From Allofrancisella inopinata (GTDB lineage Bacteria; Pseudomonadota; Gammaproteobacteria; Francisellales; Francisellaceae): a stretch of DNA of 64,000 nucleotides. The translations under genes and the position numbers were made by a program. The notes beneath the pieces were generated by a model, which had not been told where the DNA came from, ran no database searches, and was given only the letters and a program-made list of their open reading frames with translations. This document shows positions 10,316-19,285 of this stretch, one piece after another. The DNA lies in the NCBI RefSeq assembly GCF_012222965.1, contig NZ_CP038241.1:1488001-1552000 (forward strand), in the 5' to 3' direction. Each line of letters opens with the position of its first letter. The first letter of the stretch is position 1.

Positions 10316-11770
10316 TTAGAAATAGAAAATTCTATTAACTTGTGGTAAAGATATTGAAGGCATTACAACTCCAGTATTTCTCCAATTTGGATTTAGATTT
10401 AGATTTGCGTTTGGATTACCATGTACGTATTCTAGTACAACTTGTCCTGCAGGCGCTAAGCCTCTACTAAACCTGATATCAGCAATGTTATTAAAAGGAT
10501 GCGCTGGATCAAAAGTGGACACCTGGTTAATCTCAAAAGTCTCCTGGTCATTAATATAACCGTCGCCATCTATCAATGGAGCAAATAGACGTAAAATACA
10601 TGTGGCTCCCCGATAACTTATCCTATAACTAATCTCACTCATATTCTCAAGAGCTATATGAAAAAATCTGCTATTATAATTAATTTGCCCAAGTATGGTA
10701 TCATAACTTTCCCCACAAGAAACTATCATTGGATTAGAAACACAATCAAAATTAACTCTAAAGTGTGTTTCATACTGACCAGTAACATACTCAGCAACAC
10801 GATCCAACTCAAAAATATAGCCAATACCGTTATGGTAATATGAAAATGACTCCATAATGACTGCTATTGACAGCATGTTTTGGCTCAAATCAAATGAACC
10901 TATACAATACACACTCTCTGTATGGATATCATATATAGTATACTTTCTTTCTACCAGCAGGTTTCTTGCATATGGACTATTTAAATCAGGCAAGTCAACA
11001 AAATGTGTATAAGGCCCTCCTGGTATAAGCCTTAACCTATATGTTTGAAAAGGTACAACTCTAAGAGTTTTTTTCTTAACAGGAGGATAAATACCTCCTG
11101 ATTTCTTATCTCCTCCACCAGGAGGTTGATTAGGGGGAAGACCGCCAACTCCACCTCCTAAAACACTTTTATTTGCTCCAGTGAAATTTGAAGGTAAATG
11201 TGCTTTAGCCATGCCTAACATAGAAGCTTTCATGGTGCCTTTCGGTCTAGAAGCTAAAAATGGTGAAAGCGAGAAATTACCAAACACTTGGTTAGGTAAT
11301 TCACCGTTCATTAATTTAAACTCGTTAATACTCGGATTATAGCTATTTCCAAATTTTTTATTTCTTACTGGGTCTAAGCCTAAATCTACATTTTCTTGAT
11401 TTAATTGTTTTTTAAGTTTCGCAAACCAAGAAAACATATAAGAGCTATGTGAGTTTACAAACACTATGGTATCAAAATTTTCTTTGATAAAAAAGCATCT
11501 TATCTTTCTCTCACTAAGCTTTTTTATTATATCTATAATCTGAGAGTAAGATTCAGCTAAATTATTTAAGCTCCACATTACTAGAGTGTCACCTATTTGA
11601 AGACGCTTCATAGCTTTATTTAACCCTTCTATTTTAGGTTCATCCCCAAAAACATAATCCTTATATATATCTTTTTTCTCTACTCCATATTCTCTTAAAG
11701 CATTAAATTGTAAATGTTTTTGACTATTTGTATTTCCCAATAAAAAACGTATGTATCCAACTAACATCAT
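10316..11770 (-). CDS. Dead serine-recombinase domain fused to unknown C-terminal domain
   Basis: A 484-residue protein. Residues 1-110 align with the N-terminal catalytic domain of resolvase/invertase proteins: GYIR at 5-8, GLNKAMKRLQIGDTLVMWSLNNLAES, then KENFDTI. The catalytic serine position is Leu10, and the family's DRLGR motif reads NNLAE, so strand-exchange chemistry should be lost. There is no helix-turn-helix or Zn-ribbon DNA-binding part. A Gly/Pro-rich linker (about 200-230, with GGGVGGLPPNQPPGGG) leads to a beta-rich C-terminal region of about 250 residues that I do not recognise. The gene lies between two secreted chitinase genes on the opposite strand. The C-terminal region has no frameshifts, so the protein appears maintained. 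No signal peptide is visible. Confidence 0.55.
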   Translation of the reverse strand: MMLVGYIRFLLGNTNSQKHLQFNALREYGVEKKDIYKDYVFGDEPKIEGLNKAMKRLQIGDTLVMWSLNNLAESYSQIIDIIKKLSERKIRCFFIKENFDTIVFVNSHSSYMFSWFAKLKKQLNQENVDLGLDPVRNKKFGNSYNPSINEFKLMNGELPNQVFGNFSLSPFLASRPKGTMKASMLGMAKAHLPSNFTGANKSVLGGGVGGLPPNQPPGGGDKKSGGIYPPVKKKTLRVVPFQTYRLRLIPGGPYTHFVDLPDLNSPYARNLLVERKYTIYDIHTESVYCIGSFDLSQNMLSIAVIMESFSYYHNGIGYIFELDRVAEYVTGQYETHFRVNFDCVSNPMIVSCGESYDTILGQINYNSRFFHIALENMSEISYRISYRGATCILRLFAPLIDGDGYINDQETFEINQVSTFDPAHPFNNIADIRFSRGLAPAGQVVLEYVHGNPNANLNLNPNWRNTGVVMPSISLPQVNRIFYF

Positions 11771-12174
11771 AACCAGTCAGTAATTACCAATAAATTATTT
11801 TAACATATTTATTATTTTAATAAACTTAATTATAAAATTAAATTTATTTTCATTTATTTATTTTTACTCTTAAAATTTTAAGCATACTATTTATCAACTT
11901 GCCCTCTCATCTAATGACTGACTTTCGCTTAATTAATTATACTGAGAATAATTAATATAAACTCAAAACACAAAATAATTACAAATAGTTTAGAAGGTGA
12001 ACTTACTAGAGGTTATCTACTACTAAGGAACTGTTGAAAGCTTTCAACAGTTCCACTAAACCCTATCAAAAACTCTCCATACCTTATCAAATTTGCCATA
12101 TATAAAGTAACACGCCTAATCTATATATTTACCTATGCAAATTATTAATAATGATTTAAAAACAGGAAAAACTT
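11771..12174. other. AT-rich intergenic region with palindrome
   Basis: About 400 bases without a supportable gene. It holds the 14-mer TATTTATCAACTTG (11888-11901), shared with the region upstream of 5180-6019, and the 28-bp palindrome listed separately. It presumably contains the divergent promoters of the resolvase-like gene and of the second chitinase, but no -35/-10 pair stands out. Confidence 0.5.
12027..12054. repeat. Perfect 28-bp palindrome resembling fused MITE ends
   Basis: The half-site GGAACTGTTGAAAG is followed immediately by its exact complement, with no loop. The outward 16 bases match the end of the family 1 element at 1378 (GGGACTGTTGCAAGCT) at 14 of 16 positions. It could be two transposon ends joined after an internal deletion, or an operator or hairpin. 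No T-run follows on either strand, which argues against a Rho-independent terminator. Confidence 0.7.
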
Positions 12175-13482
12175 ATGAAATTAAAAATGAAACTTATTTC
12201 GACTGCTATTCTAGCCCTAATAAGTATAGTTTCATATACTGAGGCATATGATATAGAAGGATTTGATAAAAGTAGAGGTATTGATCTTTCAGTATATGAA
12301 AATCATGTTGACGAGGGTAGCCAAAGTAATTCAATAACTCCTGTAAATCCAAGTGATAAATACGTTACTACCCAAGCTGCATTAGATGCTAAAGAAGCAG
12401 AGTTAACCAATGATCCGAAAATGCTCCAAATAAAAAACTCTATTAGAACTAGAGATAACGAAACTGTTGAGTCTGTCAAAGCTAAAGCTCCTAGCAACCC
12501 GGGAAATGTAAAGTTAGTTGAAAAGATAATCTCTGAAGAAAATTGGAATTACCTATTCCCTGATAGGGCTCCTGAATACAGCTATGAAAATTTCCTAAAA
12601 GCTGTAGCTAAGTTTCCAGCTTTCTGTGGTAGTTATAATGATGGCAGAGACGCTGAAGCAATATGTCGTAAATCACTAGCTACTATGTTTGTCCACTTTA
12701 CTCAAGAAACTGGTGGACATAATACTCAATCTAGTATTCCTGAATGGCGTCAAGGTCTAGTTTTCTTACGTGAGTCTGGATTTACTGAAGAATCTAGAGA
12801 TGGCTATAACCAAGAATGCAATCCAACAACATGGCAAGGTGAAACTTGGCCTTGTGGCAAATTCGAAGATGGCACATTCAAATCATACTTCGGTAGAGGT
12901 GCAAAACAACTAAGTAATAACTATAACTATGGTCCTTTCTCACAAGCAATGTTTGGTGATGTGAGAGTATTATTAGATAATCCAGAACTAGTTGCTGATA
13001 CTTGGTTAAATTTAGCTTCTGCAGTATTCTTCTTTATTTACCCACAACCACCAAAGCCATCTATGCTACATGTAATTGATGGAACATGGGAGCCAAATGC
13101 TGCTGATAAAGCTAATGGCTTATTTCCAGGATTTGGTGTAACAACCCAGATCATCAATGGTGGTGTAGAATGTGGAAAAGGTATAGAGGCTCCTCAATCT
13201 AAAAACCGTATCAACTATTATGAAAACTTCGCTAAGTACCTTAAAGTAGATATGCCTGCAGATGAGGTTTTTAGTTGTAAAGCCATGAAACCTTTTAATG
13301 CTAGTGGTGCTGGAACTATTAACATTTACTGGGAAAAAGATGATAGTTGGGTAGCTGAAAACCCTAAAAATGAATCTTATACATGCAAACTAGTGGGTTA
13401 CCAAACTCCATTTTCTGCACTTACGCCAGGAGATTACACTAAGTGTGTTAAACACTTCTTTCCTGACATAGTGATTAAATAA
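12175..13482 (+). CDS. Secreted chitinase, GH19, catalytic domain only
   Basis: Paralogue of the chitinase at 8072-9961, 435 residues, with a signal peptide (about 1-24) followed after a short spacer by the GH19 domain. The catalytic glutamates are Glu178 in FTQETGG and Glu200 in LRESG, again 22 apart. [19 protein letters not shown] and IINGGVEC are conserved. It lacks the N-terminal module, the DPV linker and the CBM5/12 domain. The C-terminal 70 residues with paired cysteines match those of the larger enzyme, so the two share a common ancestor. It probably acts on soluble or shorter chitin, an inference from the missing binding domain. Confidence 0.92.
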   Translation: MKLKMKLISTAILALISIVSYTEAYDIEGFDKSRGIDLSVYENHVDEGSQSNSITPVNPSDKYVTTQAALDAKEAELTNDPKMLQIKNSIRTRDNETVESVKAKAPSNPGNVKLVEKIISEENWNYLFPDRAPEYSYENFLKAVAKFPAFCGSYNDGRDAEAICRKSLATMFVHFTQETGGHNTQSSIPEWRQGLVFLRESGFTEESRDGYNQECNPTTWQGETWPCGKFEDGTFKSYFGRGAKQLSNNYNYGPFSQAMFGDVRVLLDNPELVADTWLNLASAVFFFIYPQPPKPSMLHVIDGTWEPNAADKANGLFPGFGVTTQIINGGVECGKGIEAPQSKNRINYYENFAKYLKVDMPADEVFSCKAMKPFNASGAGTINIYWEKDDSWVAENPKNESYTCKLVGYQTPFSALTPGDYTKCVKHFFPDIVIK

Positions 13483-13528
13483 TAAGACTATAGCTAAATC
13501 TTACTTACTGAAGATAGTATTTTTTATA

Positions 13529-14476
13529 CTAACGCTTCTGAAAATACTCTTTAAAAAGCTCCTTATATTTAAGTAATTCTGCGTATGTAAGTAAAAATAC
13601 ACCATCGCCACCTTCACTAAAACTTAACCAAGTAAATGGAATATCTGGACACATCTCCATCAAAGCATACTGACTATTTCCAACCTCAACAATTAAAACC
13701 CCATTTTCAGTCATATACTGATCAGCCTCTAGGATAATTCTCTTAGCAAGATCTAAACCATCATCACCAGCTTCTAAAGCAAGCTTTGGCTCATAGTGAT
13801 ATTCTCTAGGCATACTTGCTAGATCCTCTCTATCTACATATGGTGGATTTGAAACTATTACATCAAACTTTTTACCTTGCAAATTATTAAATAAATCTGA
13901 TTTTATAGCTTTTACTCTATCATTTAACTTATGCTTTGCAATATTATGTCTAGCTACCTCTAAAGCACCATCAGATATATCCACCAAAGTTATATCTGCT
14001 TTTTCAAAAACACCTGAACAAGCAATACCGATACAACCACTACCTGTACATAAATCAAGTACTTCACTAACCTCATCAACATCGTTTATCCACGGAGAAA
14101 AATCATTACGAATAAGTTCAGCTATAGGTGAACGAGGGATAATCACCCTTTCATCTATATCAAATTCCATATCAGCAAACCATGCTTTTTTAAGGATATA
14201 TGGTAGTGGTTTACGCTTATATGCTCGCTGGTAAACATAATCTACAATTTTGCTTTTTTCTTCGGTAAGCAACTTTGCACTAATCATGTTACTATCAATG
14301 TCGTGAGATATATTTATTGCCGAAAGCACCAAGTGTACAGCTTCATCCCACACAGACTCTGAACCATGACCGAAATAAGCCTTTTGCAAAGTCATCTCTG
14401 AAATTGCCCAACGGATATAGTCTCTAATAGAGTGTAAATTTTCTAAAATATCCTTATGTTTTTCTCTGCTAAACAT
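13529..14476 (-). CDS. prmB: Ribosomal protein L3 glutamine N5-methyltransferase PrmB
   Basis: SAM-dependent methyltransferase that modifies a glutamine of ribosomal protein L3. The signature NPPYVDRED (near residue 193) and the SAM-binding DLCTGSGCIGIA (near residue 141) define the HemK/PrmB family. The N-terminal part with MTLQKAYFGHGSESVWDEAVHLV is characteristic of PrmB rather than PrmC, and 315 residues is normal. Its stop is four bases from the end of cysS-side spacing: it begins three bases after the cysS stop, suggesting co-transcription. Confidence 0.93.
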   Translation of the reverse strand: MFSREKHKDILENLHSIRDYIRWAISEMTLQKAYFGHGSESVWDEAVHLVLSAINISHDIDSNMISAKLLTEEKSKIVDYVYQRAYKRKPLPYILKKAWFADMEFDIDERVIIPRSPIAELIRNDFSPWINDVDEVSEVLDLCTGSGCIGIACSGVFEKADITLVDISDGALEVARHNIAKHKLNDRVKAIKSDLFNNLQGKKFDVIVSNPPYVDREDLASMPREYHYEPKLALEAGDDGLDLAKRIILEADQYMTENGVLIVEVGNSQYALMEMCPDIPFTWLSFSEGGDGVFLLTYAELLKYKELFKEYFQKR

Positions 14477-14479
14477 TAA

Positions 14480-15865
14480 CTATCCTTTTTTCCAAGTTGT
14501 GCCTGTGGCTGTATCTTCTAATACGATACCTTGTTGTTGTAGCTGGGTTCTTATTTGATCAGCTGTTGTATAATCTTTATCTTTCTTAGCTTGTATACGC
14601 TTAGCTATTAACTCTTCTATTTGCTCGATATTCACATCTTCATCACTAGTATGTTTAAAATAATCTTCTACATTTGTAAATAAGATACCCAAAACATCAC
14701 ACAGTTTACGTAATAAAAAAGCATAGCCACTAGCTTTATATTTATTTATTGCCTTAAGGGTATTTATTTCTTTAGCTAATGAAAATAAAACCGCTAATGC
14801 TTCTGGGGTATTAAAATCATTATCCATGGCCTTTATAAACTTTTGCTCATACTCACAAGCGTCATCTGGCAAATTAACCTCTATAGGCTCAATATTTCTA
14901 AGAGCATTAAATAATCTCTCAACAGAAGCTTTAGCATTGTCTAAGTTTTCCTTTGAATAATTAATCTCACTTCTATAATTAGTCGAAGCTAAGAAATATC
15001 TAACAACTTCTGGATGATATTCTTGTAAAACGTCCACTATGGTAAAAAAGTTATTTAACGATTTAGACATTTTTTCAGCATTAACTTTAACCATACCAGA
15101 ATGTAACCAGTAGTTAGCAAAAGTACATTCATTACAAGCTTCTGACTGAGCAATTTCATTTTCATGATGTGGAAATCTAAGATCAGAGCCACCTGCGTGG
15201 ATATCAAAAGTCTTTCCTAAAAGTTTTTTTGACATCGCTGAACACTCTATATGCCATCCTGGGCGTCCTGCTCCCCATGGTGAATCCCAAGCTGGCTCAC
15301 CCTCTTTAGCTGCCTTCCAAAGTACAAAATCGATAGGGTTTTCCTTTTCATCAGTAACCTCAACTCTAGCCCCTTGTTGCAAAGATTCTAGATTCTGCTT
15401 ACTTAACTTACCATAATCAACAAATTTAGTTACACGATAAAATACATCCTTATTTGCTCCTTGGTAGGCATAGCCTTTTTCTATCAAGACTTCTATCATA
15501 GATACCATTTCAGGGATTGTTTCTGTAGCCCTAGGCTCACTAGTAGGGGTAAGGATATTAAGCCTACCAAAAACCTCATGCATAGCTTTTATATTTCTAT
15601 TTACAAGCTCTACAGTTGACTCATTATTTTGCTTAGCACGAGTAATAATCTTATCATCAATATCTGTAATATTTCTTACTAAAGTTACATCAAACCCACG
15701 ATATTTAAAGTACCTATTTATAACATCAAACGCAATGTAGGTTCTTGCATGACCAATATGGCAATCATCATATACTGTTACGCCACATGTATACATCTTG
15801 ATTTTGTTAGGAGTAATTGGCTTAAACTTCTCTTTTTTACCAGATAGGGAATTATAGAAAATCAT
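14480..15865 (-). CDS. cysS: Cysteinyl-tRNA synthetase
   Basis: Class I aminoacyl-tRNA synthetase charging tRNA-Cys. It has the HIGH motif (HIGHARTY, near residue 37) and the KMSKS motif (KMSKSLNN, near residue 267). Zn ligands include the Cys in YTCGVTVYD near residue 27 and those around IECSAMS and FPHHENEIAQSEA. The 461-residue length is standard. It is upstream of prmB in a two-gene unit. Confidence 0.98.
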   Translation of the reverse strand: MIFYNSLSGKKEKFKPITPNKIKMYTCGVTVYDDCHIGHARTYIAFDVINRYFKYRGFDVTLVRNITDIDDKIITRAKQNNESTVELVNRNIKAMHEVFGRLNILTPTSEPRATETIPEMVSMIEVLIEKGYAYQGANKDVFYRVTKFVDYGKLSKQNLESLQQGARVEVTDEKENPIDFVLWKAAKEGEPAWDSPWGAGRPGWHIECSAMSKKLLGKTFDIHAGGSDLRFPHHENEIAQSEACNECTFANYWLHSGMVKVNAEKMSKSLNNFFTIVDVLQEYHPEVVRYFLASTNYRSEINYSKENLDNAKASVERLFNALRNIEPIEVNLPDDACEYEQKFIKAMDNDFNTPEALAVLFSLAKEINTLKAINKYKASGYAFLLRKLCDVLGILFTNVEDYFKHTSDEDVNIEQIEELIAKRIQAKKDKDYTTADQIRTQLQQQGIVLEDTATGTTWKKG

Positions 15866-15955
15866 AAAATAAAAAATACTTTTATAAAAGTTACATTATA
15901 AGCTACTAGTATAACTAAATTTGAAGTTTTTTTAAAAAAATTCTCTGTATATAAA

Positions 15956-16003
15956 GGGTATATTGCAAGCTAGCGTCAGTTAGGTGGGTAGCAACAATGC
16001 AAT
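15956..16003. repeat. Degenerate fragment of family 1 MITE
   Basis: The first about 48 bases resemble the left part of the element at 1378-1518: both share TTGCAAGCT just inside a GGG end, followed by TGGGT(C/A)G(T/C)AACAA. No right end is found, so this is a truncated, diverged copy or an end of a related element. It lies just downstream of the last pilin-like gene. Confidence 0.45.
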
Positions 16004-16024
16004 TTAAGAGATTTTTTATTAGCA

Positions 16025-17650
16025 CTACACTACGTTTCTATAGACTAGACCTAAATTAGAGTAAATATCATTTAAAGCTGTTATTTCATCACAATAAGTA
16101 GAGCAACCTGTATCTATATAAATCCTACTATTTGAATCACAACTATTATTGATATTACAAGATAAACCGTCTGGCATAGCATATATCTGGCCATTATCAT
16201 CCCGGAGAATTTGGTAATCTTTTGTATTATCGATAGATATTATACTTAAAGTATTTGTACTAAAGTCATTAATTCGCAAATACTGATCCGTAAATATAAA
16301 CAAGGCTTCAAATTTAGCTATTATTTTGTTAATGGTTTCGCCAGTGTAATCAACATGTTGACTACCATTAATTGCCTCACCAGCGTAATTATATTGGTAA
16401 TACTGACTGCCATTAAAGATTATATAATACAAATCAGTATTATTTTTTCTAACTATAACTGGTGTGCCTTCTGAACTAATAGCAAGCTGTGTAGCGCTAC
16501 TTAAACTATAATTAATAGGGTCATATGTCATAAAATTTTGCCCTTCTTGCACTAAAGGGTTTACAACATCTAAAGTAAATAAATTATCAGGCAAAGCTAC
16601 TGTCACATTAGAGCTAAGTAAGTCACTAGTTGATCTAAAACTAGCTGGTGAGGTAGCTGTAAATACCTTGGAATTTGCATCGTAAGTGCTTGAATGTACA
16701 TCTAAGTCATATACATCTTCTCCACCTTCTGACCTAATAACTTTTCTTAGTATCAAAGGTTTAGGAACATCAACACTAGAATCTTGAAACCATTTAGTAA
16801 GTACCGTACTTCCACTAACTATCCCACTACCACTAGGCATCACTATTTGTTGCCAACCTGCCAAATCAACTTGTGCTTGAGATGCATTATCCACTAAATT
16901 GTCTAAGGTTGTAGAAGATGTATAAGTTTTATCATTATCATAAACAGCTAAAAAAATATTCCAGTTGCCACTTTTAAGGTCCCATCCCACACTAAACTTA
17001 TAATCACTTATAGATAAATCAGTTGGTACTGTAACACTAGAATCAGTACCGCTAGCTTTTATATCTAATTTGTTGCTATTTTTTTCAATATAACCTATAT
17101 AAGCTCTTTTATTACTTACAATTTTACCACTATTATCTAACTTATAATTAATAACTAAAGAGTCTTTTATACTATCAGAGTTAACATAAGGCACATTTAA
17201 AGGATAAATATTATCACTATACTGAATCATAATATCACCAATTAAGCTATTAAATATAAGATTTTTAGTAGATTCGACAATGCCGTTATAAAAAAATTTG
17301 TAAGTAAGGTTACTACTTAACAAATATGGATCAGCCTGATATAGCTCTGCATTTATGTTTTCAAAAGAAAATCCTGGGATAGTAAAGTTATGAGTTGTAA
17401 AAAATCTAAAACTTCCTGCTGATTCATCTATCGATTCATCTAAGGTGTTTGCCACGTCGTTTGTTACAAAAATATCATCTATATATCCCTCATCAACATT
17501 TATGTTCTCCTCCTTACTCACCAAAGTATTTACTGCAAGTGCACTGATCCTAAAGTTATAAGCAAGAGCAGATATTATTACCATCAATACAAAAGCAAAT
17601 ATAAGGGCGGTTAGCAATGATGAACCCTTTAATTTTTTAGACTTTAGCAT
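16025..17650 (-). CDS. Prepilin-like protein, PilX/GspK type (large)
   Basis: A 541-residue protein with a prepilin-like N-terminus: basic leader KSKKLKG, then SSLLTALIFAFVLMVIISALA as the hydrophobic spine. Position +5 after the glycine is Thr instead of Glu, as in the tip minor (pseudo)pilins GspK and some PilX proteins. The remaining 500 residues are beta-rich, Ser/Asn/Asp-rich and contain a late cysteine cluster (CNINNSCDSNSRIYIDTGCSTYC, residues about 497-519). It is the last of three pilin-like genes, seven bases after the preceding one. It is likely to sit at the tip of a type IV pilus or secretion pseudopilus. The size of the distal domain suggests an adhesin, which is an inference. 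Confidence 0.65.
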   Translation of the reverse strand: MLKSKKLKGSSLLTALIFAFVLMVIISALAYNFRISALAVNTLVSKEENINVDEGYIDDIFVTNDVANTLDESIDESAGSFRFFTTHNFTIPGFSFENINAELYQADPYLLSSNLTYKFFYNGIVESTKNLIFNSLIGDIMIQYSDNIYPLNVPYVNSDSIKDSLVINYKLDNSGKIVSNKRAYIGYIEKNSNKLDIKASGTDSSVTVPTDLSISDYKFSVGWDLKSGNWNIFLAVYDNDKTYTSSTTLDNLVDNASQAQVDLAGWQQIVMPSGSGIVSGSTVLTKWFQDSSVDVPKPLILRKVIRSEGGEDVYDLDVHSSTYDANSKVFTATSPASFRSTSDLLSSNVTVALPDNLFTLDVVNPLVQEGQNFMTYDPINYSLSSATQLAISSEGTPVIVRKNNTDLYYIIFNGSQYYQYNYAGEAINGSQHVDYTGETINKIIAKFEALFIFTDQYLRINDFSTNTLSIISIDNTKDYQILRDDNGQIYAMPDGLSCNINNSCDSNSRIYIDTGCSTYCDEITALNDIYSNLGLVYRNVV

Positions 17651-17657
17651 ATAACTC

Positions 17658-18575
17658 CTACAGGACTACTACCTTACTAAATGTTTCACCATCAATTGTA
17701 AATGATATCTTTAATGCGGGGTAATCTGCCCTTTTAATATCCATATCGGTAGATACTGAACTCCAAGTAATATTACCATTACTTACAGTAGCATACTCTA
17801 CTTGCAAATCTTTAACTCCTCGTACTAGCTCATATGTATTACCACTAGAATTATTAGTCTTTATGTACACATATAATGAATAAATATTATTACCGTTTGC
17901 ATCTTGGTCTCCTGTAGCCTTAATATAAAGGATTTCTAAACGGTATATTCCAGCATAATCACCAGCGTAATATATACTATTAGGTGCAGACGCTAATTCG
18001 ACCGTATTGGTATTACTATCTATACTTGATACTTTAGTTAAGTTAATATCGCTTTTATTACATAAAGCCATGTACACACCTACGGATACATTGTCCAAAG
18101 AGTCAAGTTTTAATATTGTTGACAAAATGTTAGTATCTTTAAGTTTAGTATAGCTGTCTTCTTTTTTGACCATTATATAGTTAGTTCCTGGCTGATAACA
18201 GTTACTAGTGCAGCTACTTCTTAAAGAAGATTTAATATTGTTACTATCTAATGGTAAAGGGCCTACACGCAATCCCGAATTTCCTAAAAAAAAACTATCT
18301 AAAGAGTCCCCTGTTTTATCATAATAAGTTTGACTACTATAACCAAACTTGCATGCAAAGCCAGTATTTTTGATGAAATCATACAAAGTCTTTTTAATAG
18401 TTAACTCTTTGACTTCAATAGATAGTTTATCTTTGAAAGAGTTATATTTAGTCTTTGCTGTGTAATAAATAGTTATAACCATAGAAAAAATTATCATAGC
18501 AATTACTGTAGAAACTAATAATTCTACTAACGTCAACCCCTTTCTTAACCTTGCTAAGTTTTTCCTAGCATACAT
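17658..18575 (-). CDS. Minor pilin, PilW-like
   Basis: A 305-residue type IV prepilin with leader RLRKG and mature N-terminus LTLVELLVSTVIAMIIFSMV, containing the conserved Glu at +5. The rest is a beta-rich globular domain with four cysteines in the middle (FACKFGY and SSCTSNC). PilW-like minor pilins initiate assembly of the type IV pilus at the inner membrane. It lies between the PilV-like and the PilX-like genes on the same strand. Confidence 0.75.
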   Translation of the reverse strand: MYARKNLARLRKGLTLVELLVSTVIAMIIFSMVITIYYTAKTKYNSFKDKLSIEVKELTIKKTLYDFIKNTGFACKFGYSSQTYYDKTGDSLDSFFLGNSGLRVGPLPLDSNNIKSSLRSSCTSNCYQPGTNYIMVKKEDSYTKLKDTNILSTILKLDSLDNVSVGVYMALCNKSDINLTKVSSIDSNTNTVELASAPNSIYYAGDYAGIYRLEILYIKATGDQDANGNNIYSLYVYIKTNNSSGNTYELVRGVKDLQVEYATVSNGNITWSSVSTDMDIKRADYPALKISFTIDGETFSKVVVL

Positions 18576-18619
18576 TTAATAGATCCTTTTTTCTTCACTC
18601 TACTTTAATCTTATTTTGC

Positions 18620-19096
18620 CTAACTACTTAAACAAGCTCCTATATAATCACCATGACCAAGATGTGCATTTAAAGCAGGAGTTGGTATTGTTAAAGTTTT
18701 TTGAGCTTTAGTACCAGGTTTATGGCATATAACTACCTTTGAACTACCATTTGAACTACCATCATTCTCAACTTCATTTAATTTGAATAATCTTTTAGTT
18801 ACACTAATATTATAATTAGAATTGGTTCCTGTAAAAGTTAGAATACTATCACTTTCTCCGCTATTAGCAAAACCCATCTCTCCAGAGGCACTATCATCAA
18901 ATGTCCCTGTGATAAAAAAATGGTTAATCCTATCATCTAGCTCACTGTTTAGCTTAACCTTTTTCTCAGCCAAAATAGACCCTGATAAAAGATTACCTAT
19001 AGCGTAGAATATCGCAAATAACAAAAATATAACTAATGCTGATGTTATTAATACTTCCAATAATGAAAAACCTTTTTTCCTAATCATACTTTTCAT
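18620..19096 (-). CDS. Minor pilin, PilV-like, with CHxPG...HLxHGD C-terminus
   Basis: A 158-residue prepilin with leader MIRKKG and mature N-terminus FSLLEVLITSALVIFLLFA (Phe+1, Glu+5), cut by prepilin peptidase PilD. The C-terminal 40 residues carry an unusual motif: ICHKPGT (Cys124-His125) followed by ALNAHLGHGDYIGAC (His145, His148, Asp150, Cys155). The Cys/His/Asp spacing is typical of a small extracellular module found at the ends of unrelated secreted proteins, and looks suited to metal binding or a disulfide. It is first gene of the pilin cluster; an IS element lies 190 bases upstream. Confidence 0.75.
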   Translation of the reverse strand: MKSMIRKKGFSLLEVLITSALVIFLLFAIFYAIGNLLSGSILAEKKVKLNSELDDRINHFFITGTFDDSASGEMGFANSGESDSILTFTGTNSNYNISVTKRLFKLNEVENDGSSNGSSKVVICHKPGTKAQKTLTIPTPALNAHLGHGDYIGACLSS

Positions 19097-19285
19097 CTTT
19101 CAATAATCTTTTTCTTAACACTTAGTTAGTAGCAATAAATTCATATAGGTCATCAACCATAAAATAGTAACTTAATATATGAAATGTAAATTTTAATTAT
19201 ACATTACAATTTTTAAAAATAAATAAAAATAAATATTCTGGTGTTATACACTTTAAGTATGAAAAAGTTAGCCAGTAATTATTAA

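Noticed and set aside
13515-13531. TAGTAT/ATACTA hairpin between the second chitinase and prmB
   Set aside because: It is a pure A/T-rich stem of six pairs overlapping the prmB stop codon and not followed by a T-run, so terminator function cannot be supported.
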